Positions 60,601 to 64,000 of a stretch of 64,000 nucleotides of DNA are shown one piece after another. Both the position numbers and the translations under genes were made by a program. The notes under the pieces are model-generated. The model was not told the origin of the DNA and did not search any database. It saw only the letters and a program-made list of their open reading frames with translations. How positions within the stretch are numbered: position 1 is the stretch's first letter; each line of letters begins with the position of its first letter. Source of the stretch: Actinospica robiniae DSM 44927 (GTDB lineage Bacteria; Actinomycetota; Actinomycetes; Streptomycetales; Catenulisporaceae); assembly GCF_000504285.1 (NCBI RefSeq), contig NZ_KI632511.1, forward strand, positions 9,282,154 through 9,346,153, read 5' to 3'.

Positions 60601-60980
60601 TCAGCCTGCGCCACGACTTCCCGGGTGTCTACAACCAGCTCACCGGCGGCACCGCGGCCGCGAACACGAGCTCGTCCTTCCCGTTCACCGATCGCCAGGT
60701 CCCGTACTTCCTCACCGGCCGGACGCTCGCCTTCACCTCCGCGCAGGCCCTGCTCGTCCCGCAGGCTGCCGGGCCGGTCGTGCCGGGTGCGCTCACCGTC
60801 TCGCTCAACGGCGCCACCGGCTCCGCCTGGACGGCCGTCGCCGGCACGCCCCTGATGTCCTCCACCCTGCCGGTGAGCGGCCCGCTGCTGGGCACCTGGA
60901 CCTTCGCCACTCCGACCGGGCACCTGGATCCGACTCAAGTGGCCGACGTGCTGCTGCTTGTCGGCTACAAAGCGAGCTGA
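51699..60980 (+). CDS. TcA-type pore-forming subunit of an insecticidal toxin complex
   Basis: 3,093 aa, longer than usual TcA (~2,500). The N-terminal ~270 residues hold two carboxypeptidase-regulatory-like beta-sandwiches (GVVRDRGGRPVGGQRVAVLG; ALTWPDGQPAAHVAIRAY) joined by a Glu/Pro-rich linker. The VRP1/SpvA-like region is marked by DYCDCGDCQSVLSPAAYFVD (~809). The ABC-toxin N region is ~1580-1660, the neuraminidase-like region starts near 1683 (FRVWQANREVFLYPESYMDP), and the pore/TcB-binding part is from ~2400 (LWDRVDDRLYKIRNCMN, then long coiled coils) to the end. In known Tc complexes TcA pentamers inject the TcC toxin held in the TcB-TcC cocoon. ATG 51699 follows a purine-rich GGGGGAGACGAGG. 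It forms an operon with the TcB-TcC gene. Confidence 0.9.
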   Translation: MPSVIRGVVRDRGGRPVGGQRVAVLGWDAESAVSTPLAQGFADPQGVYELEFEMPADEVFVVGCAVGAEGQVLAFSAALSELPEDGSADIVVERRERPGESDEPEASEPEPSEQEAEPFSEVEETGSWNESLAASLIGAPPLPDPDDDYSVSGALTWPDGQPAAHVAIRAYDTDLRGGQPLGPHAPQFASETRTDVRGDYRIVYTRHQFARADLGTADIVVRALDGDSKPCVSSPVHFNAPRHLVVDLVLPAAVAGLPAEYERVVDRVGRLLDQPPPAGLAQLSAENTAFLVGETTYAADVIGALITAIGLAATPAAAADKPAQLTAAYYSLIRVGDPGTFEGLSALSAAQLAADLRKAVAEGIAPVALRDAADACARAIAALAADARGRQLSQGAELSQPAVRYQQTSAASNALVDTRLDAALRAAVLRVIGPASPALATAFNGPLNELGWRASASASVNDLAATVLTQARTTDPATIAEVVTIGKRVASQPPASVSQVLHLNDTVRDNPVLRADVLAATTAGLADLAALPAGASSALTAAAAGLADAPDVTLASLVADRSLTADQAQSFKALLSLSDLTDANIPLLKALQQQGSATPLVLAGWSTDQWTRLLAANSIATPPGSTAEQYAATVQLSLELAYPTQALAARLASGGDDVATFFANNPAVDLRTVSLVTGDVSGLNWQGISDSGHPRVLTQLGSYQRLLALADTTDTRVTLARNGFDSAQAVTALTPEAFARASGLDAGTAQFTYARAQNLALQVAHLYGTANDLLTGPYMKIPVNNNAGPELLDDLLKIDGLAQLFGSQDYCDCGDCQSVLSPAAYFVDLMHFTDQHVSEPVFVTPGLTNHPLYLKNRRGDLWTLPLTCDNTNTLIPYLQIVDEVLEAALTKLLGSDPYQVLSDPTNKATCQVPFTLPFAELGLYLGYFGMTPAQVYQALQSPTVTVHRAAAGLSPDDATVVETNDPTGVVTRLGLASAADLANLPVQSFLRRTGISRDQLTSLIALRCDSGLANVTVVKQPVSGEIQNFPELLQNLTAARADTAFRFLRLYAPLAAAPFSWAVTDLDLVLLTAQTAGLLSGQAALDAATVDLVGRLVAVQQSAAKASASGTGTSLGVSQLCALIGDMPVSAAFPLQPAHAADRLLYEQVFGLADIFGIKDSSTGELNQTADYYHYSLDTTLGSGTPVIDPKTPLLLAGLGISETDLLLLFDLVKADLPFTANGHCTLDRGKLSLLYRQVLVGRMLGLGVADLIAALGLVQGAAAVPVSTLDQVEAMQAFGSWLGAATAFTVGQLQLIISGVESPTVKFATTPQTVAALVQRVQAAAPPTGPAPDPVVTLKTELCGAFTVGAGRLADVLTWTDEDVAIITVPIQDALAATFTNGIPDNPALLQPLTDLVRRLERDVLLFAQLQLPDAEVDYLTANAAQLGITDRSALKLADVQAVAAYTGYVGRVLSPSASASSLATATATGSGADASALSQAVLTSYAGAGSFSTDDRARLADLLAVDQSLIASVLTAATLPSVAIAALERVDQLATLCKTLGVNAYSLFKLGVDTDYAALAAAAQVAYGAIGAQYTDESARDTALEPYQDRLNSLKRDALCGYLIDGRPELHFTGHDDLYDYFLLDVDTSGCTRTSRVVAAISSVQLYIQRCVTGLEQSDPAITSITAIRVDPSAIPAVEWSWRQNFRVWQANREVFLYPESYMDPGLRDDKTPAFEDLENALMQQQITDATAGDAYSGYLTDLADLAHLRICGSFHDAPSNTYYFFGRTQQDPPSFYYRSWDTTTWTAWVSVDLPIDGPYVAAAMHLGRLMVFWADGTVKDHTTISGGSSSTDYYQVQVKLVYSLLEPDGTWREPQKLDWLYPSPEETISAVDEVFEGYYSSPEENIAAMELSKTYEKSYPWLVGKGVVLRYYNATLSPYYFDRGLDLFHNRLVTGSGIPDLGQGTALGIYFTGSTAYLGIETRDYGTEADFDLAREQATIIATPHTIVTTGYPYENREATDPGRRYFMHAVHRGFPESVVQIGDQQFLVHEAGYRLLNPGRLHDTAALNIHDAAIARDDAEVQAHSMFLGPSLDMHAIRVPDPILFTPIRAPRGLVRLSTSVADYLGETNAESGLDQLLDLATQTNAVEQPLPFKITAPAQLSGPADDPHHIDLHGAFGAYFKELYLHIPWLIAQQLNTAGQYADALKWFRHVFDPTAAASASDATPADRNWRYVGFRGLTVPTLQQQLTDPAALAAYRDDPFNPFAIGRLRPSAFQKAIVMQFIGNLLDWGDSLFAQDTTESINEATMLYVLADEILGPRPVSLGECEVLDESKLTYAAIAPSLGSASDFLVTLENWIYQFQWTASPELLTYAKALNVAKQWDDIPSQWVNQAIPIYHAPQLVAQSTLVFCVPPNSNLLALWDRVDDRLYKIRNCMNISGVRRQLALFAPPINPMDLVRAQAAGMSIEQATAGLAAPVPAYRFSYLLERARQAAQSVATFASALLSALERKDAEELTLLESLHQRTILQMTTDVRNAQVQEAQFLAQAALGAQANAQNRADYYQGLIQGGLSGWEQLEEDSRKAAAAIRGVESAVHLMAAITYLVPQIGSPFAMKYGGQELGHSGVEFAEWSSTMASILEVVASAAQMEASFDRRSQEWQQQLTLAQQDVASTSQQAQAAQQKADYAQRELDIHRTSIDQASDLDAFYKGKFTGLGLFTYLARTLTTLHRQAYDAAYQLAQAAQVAYKYELDDDTLFVAPDNWSGDKAGLLSAERLLVQLQQMENAYLAGNTRRYEMTQHFALSIVDPGALNTLRETGSCAFDLPELLFDVVYPGHYKRLVKSVRVTLPGVTGPYVNVGAKLTMTASKVRATPSTGPSGLVAVPSQPKIASAIATSTGVSDAGVFELSFRDERYLPFEGAGAVSSWQLDLPAKLRSFDYRTISDVVVHLSYTALDDGAFRDTVENGIVSELTQFAATTGLSRLISLRHDFPGVYNQLTGGTAAANTSSSFPFTDRQVPYFLTGRTLAFTSAQALLVPQAAGPVVPGALTVSLNGATGSAWTAVAGTPLMSSTLPVSGPLLGTWTFATPTGHLDPTQVADVLLLVGYKAS

Positions 60981-61010
60981 TGCGGCGGCCGACCGGGTTA
61001 GGGTACGTGC

Positions 61011-61280
61011 ATGAACCGCGTCCGGGTGATCGTCTCAGGCAAAGTGCAGGGCGTCTCCTACCGCGACACCTGCCGCCGGGAGGCGCTCGCGCAGCACGTC
61101 GGCGGCTGGGTGCGGAACCGGCCCGACGGCAGCGTCGAGGCCGTCTTCGAGGGCGCGCCGGAGGCCGTCGACGCGATGGTGGCGTGGGCGCGATTCGGGC
61201 CGCCGTCGGCGGCGGTGGACCGCATCGAGCTCTTCGAGGAGGCCCCGGCCGGCCTGGCCGGGTTCACGATTGAAGTCTGA
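61011..61280 (+). CDS. acyP: Acylphosphatase
   Basis: 89 aa, the full length of the family. The signature GKVQGVSYRDT contains the phosphate-binding loop and catalytic Arg, and GWVRNRPDGSVE supplies the essential Asn. The enzyme hydrolyses acyl phosphates such as 1,3-bisphosphoglycerate or carbamoyl phosphate in the cytosol. There is no Shine-Dalgarno sequence; TAGGGT at 60999-61004 lies 6 nt before the ATG, so the mRNA may be leaderless. It starts 30 bp after the TcA stop and is probably independent of the toxin operon. Confidence 0.93.
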   Translation: MNRVRVIVSGKVQGVSYRDTCRREALAQHVGGWVRNRPDGSVEAVFEGAPEAVDAMVAWARFGPPSAAVDRIELFEEAPAGLAGFTIEV

Positions 61281-61304
61281 TCCCGCGCGACCCGGGCTCG
61301 GGCG

Positions 61305-61700
61305 TCAGCTCTGCGGCGGCTGCCGTCGCGAGCCGCTCTCGCCCTCGTCGCGATTGGCGCCGGTGATCTCGTCGAGCCGCCCGGCCAGGTGCTCGCGCTC
61401 CTTGTGCAGCTTCTTGGTCGCGCGGCGCAGCTGGTAGATCCGCCCGGCGCCCGGCACCACGACGAGCAGCACGCCGAGGATGGCCGCGAGCAGCAGGGCG
61501 ACGCCGAGAGGCGCGCTGATGTTCGCGCCGTACAGGTGCACCGGAACGTGCTGGGAGTTCATCAGGATGAACACCAGCAGCAGGGTCAGGACCACCGCGC
61601 CCAGGATGAGCATGATCCAGAGCCCGCCCAGCCGGGAGTGCTTGGCCGGCCGCTCGCTGCCAGCGAGCTGCTGCTGCTGGTCCTTCGGATGCTTGCTCAC
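61305..61700 (-). CDS. LapA-domain (DUF1049) membrane protein
   Basis: 131 aa. A hydrophilic N-terminus (SKHPKDQQQQLAGSERPAKH) is followed by two membrane helices, GGLWIMLILGAVVLTLLLVF and PLGVALLLAAILGVLLVVVP, with the LapA/DUF1049 pattern FILMNSQHVPVHLYGA between them, and a C-terminal coiled coil (RRATKKLHKEREHLAGRLDE). In Gram-negatives LapA takes part in LPS assembly; its role in actinobacteria is unknown. GTG 61700 with AAGGAG upstream is preferred over the longer frame starting at 61796. It is divergent from the DHA2 exporter and convergent with acylphosphatase. Confidence 0.85.
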   Translation of the reverse strand: MSKHPKDQQQQLAGSERPAKHSRLGGLWIMLILGAVVLTLLLVFILMNSQHVPVHLYGANISAPLGVALLLAAILGVLLVVVPGAGRIYQLRRATKKLHKEREHLAGRLDEITGANRDEGESGSRRQPPQS

Positions 61701-61926
61701 GGTCCCGACTCCTTCGCTGCTCGACGGCGGCAGTGGTGGCTTGGTCCCTATTACCCCCATTTGCGTCCTACTCGCACCGTCGGGCCCGAAGATCACCGGT
61801 TCGCCGGTCGGGCCTGGGCCCGCATGGTCCGGTCCGGATCGGGGTATCGGCGACCCGTTCGGGCATACGCCCGTCCCTGGGCGGCTCTACGCGCCCGCGG
61901 TGATCGCCGGGAGTGGGAGCGAGCTC

Positions 61927-63456
61927 ATGGAGAAGAAGTGGTGGACGCTGCTCGCGGTGTGCGTCGGCACGTTCATGCTGCTGCTGGACGTCACCATCGT
62001 GGTGGTCGCGCTGCCGGACATCCAGCGGGCCCTGAACGCGGGCTTCAGCGACGTCCAGTGGGTGGTCGACGCGTACGCGCTGGCCCTGGCCTCCTGCCTG
62101 CTGACCACCGGCGTGCTGGCCGACCGCTACGGCCGGCGCCGGCTGTTCGGGATCGGGCTGGTCATCTTCACCCTCGGCTCGCTGCTGTGCGGCCTCGCCC
62201 AGTCCTCGCTCATGCTCATCGTCTCCCGGGCCGGCCAGGGCGTCGGCGGCGCGATCATGTTCGCCACCTCGCTGGCGCTGCTCGGCCAGAGCTTCCGCGG
62301 CCGCGACCGCGGCGTCGCCTTCGGCGTGTGGGGCGCGATCACCGGCGTCGCCGTCTCGCTCGGCCCGATCCTCGGCGGGGTGATCACCACCGGGATCAGC
62401 TGGCGCGGGATCTTCCTGGTCAACGTGCCGGTCGGGGTGCTCGCCCTGGCCGCCACGCTGTGGAAGGTGGAGGAGTCGCGCGCGCCGCACCCGGGCCGGC
62501 TCGACCTGGTCGGCTTCGCACTGCTCACGCTCGGGCTGGTCGGCCTGGTCTACGGGCTGATCCGGGCGGGGGAGACCAGCTGGAGCGACACGGTGGCGAT
62601 CACCGCGCTGGTCGTCGGCGGTGTGCTGCTGGTGGCCTTCATCTTCGCCGAGCGGGCGATAGCCGACCCGATGTTCGACCTGGGCCTGTTCCGCAAGCCG
62701 ACCTTCGTCGGCGGCCTGTGCGCGGCCTTCGCGATGAACGGCTCGCTCTTCGCGATGTTCCTCTACCTCGTGCTTTACCTGCAGAACGTGCTGGGTTTCT
62801 CGGCCCTGGGCACCGGCACCCGGCTGCTGATCTCCAGCGCGTCGATGCTCGTAGCCGCGACCGTCGCCGGCCGCCTCAGCGAGCGCATCTCGGCCCGCTG
62901 GCTGATCGGGCCGGGCCTGCTCGCCGTGGGCGTCGGGCTGCTGCTCATGTCCGGGCTGAACAAGGACAGCAGCTGGACGCACCTGATCCCCGGGTTCATC
63001 GTCTCCGGCCTCGGTGCGGGCTTCGTGAATCCGCCGCTGGCCTCGACCGCGATCGGCGTGGTGGAGCCGGAGCGTGCGGGCATGGCCTCCGGCATCAACT
63101 CCACCTTCCGCCAGGTGGGCCTCGCCACCAGCATCGCCGCCCTCGGCTCGATCTTCACCAGTTCGCTGCGCAACGAGCTCACCAGCGCGCTCGCGAAGAC
63201 CCCGCTGGCCCCGCACACGAACCAGATCATCGACGCCGTCCGCCAGGGCCAAGGCAGCGGCGCGAGTACCAGCTCCATCCCAGCCTCGCAGCAGCCGGTA
63301 CTTCAAGCGGCCATCCGGTCGAGTTTCACCGGCGCGATGAACGACCTGCTCGTGGTTACCGCCGTGCTCGCACTGGCCGGCGGCGTGGTCTCGCTCCTGC
63401 TCATCCGGAACAAGGACTTCGCCGACCGTCAGCCGGCCGAGGCGCCGGCCGCCTGA
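61927..63456 (+). CDS. MFS drug exporter of the DHA2 (EmrB/QacA) family
   Basis: 509 aa, 14 helices. Motif D1 is LLDVTIVVVALPDIQRAL (helix 1), motif A is LADRYGRRRLFGIG, and motif C is GVAVSLGPILGGVI; IRAGETSWSD lies between helices 6 and 8 as in DHA2 members. It expels drugs or dyes using the proton gradient; the natural substrate is unknown. ATG 61927 with GGGAG upstream is chosen; the frame runs open to 61480, antisense to the LapA gene. Its last 28 nt overlap the convergent membrane-protein gene. No regulator is adjacent. Confidence 0.92.
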   Translation: MEKKWWTLLAVCVGTFMLLLDVTIVVVALPDIQRALNAGFSDVQWVVDAYALALASCLLTTGVLADRYGRRRLFGIGLVIFTLGSLLCGLAQSSLMLIVSRAGQGVGGAIMFATSLALLGQSFRGRDRGVAFGVWGAITGVAVSLGPILGGVITTGISWRGIFLVNVPVGVLALAATLWKVEESRAPHPGRLDLVGFALLTLGLVGLVYGLIRAGETSWSDTVAITALVVGGVLLVAFIFAERAIADPMFDLGLFRKPTFVGGLCAAFAMNGSLFAMFLYLVLYLQNVLGFSALGTGTRLLISSASMLVAATVAGRLSERISARWLIGPGLLAVGVGLLLMSGLNKDSSWTHLIPGFIVSGLGAGFVNPPLASTAIGVVEPERAGMASGINSTFRQVGLATSIAALGSIFTSSLRNELTSALAKTPLAPHTNQIIDAVRQGQGSGASTSSIPASQQPVLQAAIRSSFTGAMNDLLVVTAVLALAGGVVSLLLIRNKDFADRQPAEAPAA

Positions 63457-63947
63457 GCCACCGCGCCGCCGGGCCGGCGGTTGCGGGCGAGCCGCTTGAG
63501 CACCGGCAGCGCGGCGAAGATCGTGCCGCCGACGGCGATCAGCCCGGCGCCGACCTCGACCGAGACGCGGCCGTTCCTGGACCAGTAGACGTCCTCGAGG
63601 TCCACCAGCAGGGCGAACTCGTCGATGATCAGGCCCAGCCCGATGCCGTAGCTCAGCGCCACGCTCGGGTGCCGCCGACGCTCGTCCTCCCCGTGCACGG
63701 CGATCGCGCCCACGCCGGTGAGCATGGCGATGCCCCACAGGTAGTGGTGCAGGTGGATCCCGCCCTTGCTCATGTCGTGGAACGGCCCGCGGCCCGCCCG
63801 GATGCTGTGGGTGATGCCCCGCGCCAGGCTGAAGGTCCCGGTGAAGCCCAGCCAGGACAGCAACGCCGAGCGCTCGGACGGGCCGAGCTCCTCGAGGTAC
63901 GCCGTGTGCACCTCATCGGGCAGCTGATTGAGGTTGGTTTGCTGCAT
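63429..63947 (-). CDS. Conserved membrane protein of unknown function with HLHHY motif
   Basis: 172 aa. Three to four membrane helices are likely (WLGFTGTFSLARGITHSI; LWGIAMLTGVGAIAV; YGIGLGLIIDEFALLVD; VGAGLIAVGGTIFAALPVL). The segment GGIHLHHYLWG and the Glu/Asp in IIDEFALLVDLEDVYW, both near membrane boundaries, look like a metal or catalytic site. I recognise it as a widespread actinobacterial hypothetical but know no function. ATG 63947 has no strong binding site. The 3' end overlaps the DHA2 exporter tail to tail. Confidence 0.8.
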   Translation of the reverse strand: MQQTNLNQLPDEVHTAYLEELGPSERSALLSWLGFTGTFSLARGITHSIRAGRGPFHDMSKGGIHLHHYLWGIAMLTGVGAIAVHGEDERRRHPSVALSYGIGLGLIIDEFALLVDLEDVYWSRNGRVSVEVGAGLIAVGGTIFAALPVLKRLARNRRPGGAVAQAAGASAG

Positions 63948-63966
63948 ATACCCAATTTACTGCGAA

Positions 63967-64000
63967 TTGCTGATCGGCCGGGTGCTCGTGGGGAGGGGTG
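63967..64000 (+). repeat. Dispersed repeat, copy C, truncated by window end
   Basis: From GCGAATTGCTGATCGG the sequence matches the start of copies A (37338) and B (ends 40462) through GGCCGGGTGCTCGT. The rest lies beyond the window. It shows the family is present in at least three places. Confidence 0.65.

Noticed and set aside
58746..60938. 730-codon minus-strand frame
   Set aside because: Antisense to TcA, whose motifs are unmistakable; the minus frame is low-complexity Arg/Gly/Glu/Val.

Overview
This is a 64 kb window of very GC-rich DNA. It has dense, mostly GC-ending codons, frequent GTG and TTG starts, ATGA stop/start overlaps, LacI- and TetR-regulated sugar genes, an XRE/NB-ARC/TPR regulator and a eukaryotic-type Ser/Thr kinase. 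Together these point to a soil-type filamentous actinobacterium (Streptomyces/Catenulispora-like; the genus cannot be fixed from the sequence). I see no rRNA, tRNA, CRISPR array, phage module or replication origin.

Layout. 1-7810: start of an ABC-transporter ATPase, then a plant-polysaccharide locus: GH127 beta-L-arabinofuranosidase, a convergent LacI repressor, and a sugar ABC transporter (lipoprotein plus two permeases, no ATPase) with LacI-type palindromes around it. 7817-12778: NAD-dependent epimerase, nucleoside deaminase, MFS permease flanked by two gene remnants, and an orphan radical SAM protein. 12785-19953: a TetM/OtrA-type ribosomal protection GTPase behind a leader ORF, a coupled TetR/MFS/PLP-decarboxylase operon with a 40 bp palindrome, and an SDR dehydrogenase divergent from its TetR. 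19896-30276: PAS histidine kinase, methyltransferase, Tat-exported FAD oxidase, a DUF1003 plus PRC/MgtE-N/CBS pair, a CopC-CopD fusion with a lipoprotein, a secreted protein behind two DasR-box-like sequences, and a Ser/Thr kinase.

30575-36707: a large XRE/NB-ARC/TPR protein divergent from a probable 43-residue peptide gene with its own strong terminator, then a secreted two-discoidin-domain beta-helix protein behind a good TTGACA/TAGACA promoter preceded by four 9 bp tandem repeats. 37285-40680: a nested repeat/mobile region. Two inverted ~0.5 kb repeats each carry a 149-nt stem-loop whose arms are conserved but whose 31-nt loop has diverged. Between them lie a degenerate tandem array and an intact 1,624 bp IS4-type element (29 bp inverted repeats, 10 bp target duplication) whose transposase reading frame shifts at a CCC-TGA site. 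A third copy of the repeat begins at the right edge of the window.

40681-60980: an orphan NRPS-type condensation-domain protein, a GH54 alpha-L-arabinofuranosidase with a ricin/CBM13 tail, and a two-gene Tc toxin operon: a fused TcB-TcC protein of 2,476 aa ending in an unrecognised toxin domain with a possible PD-(D/E)XK signature, followed by a 3,093 aa TcA. A perfect LacI-type palindrome lies between the GH54 gene and the divergent Tc operon, and related 14-mers lie near the ABC transporter 40 kb away. 61011-63947: acylphosphatase, LapA-like membrane protein, DHA2 exporter and an unknown membrane protein.

The most interesting leads are the Tc operon with its uncharacterised C-terminal toxin, the peptide gene opposite the NB-ARC/TPR regulator, the conserved-stem/variable-loop repeats, and the leader ORF of the ribosomal protection gene. 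All functional assignments are from motif reading, not database searches.
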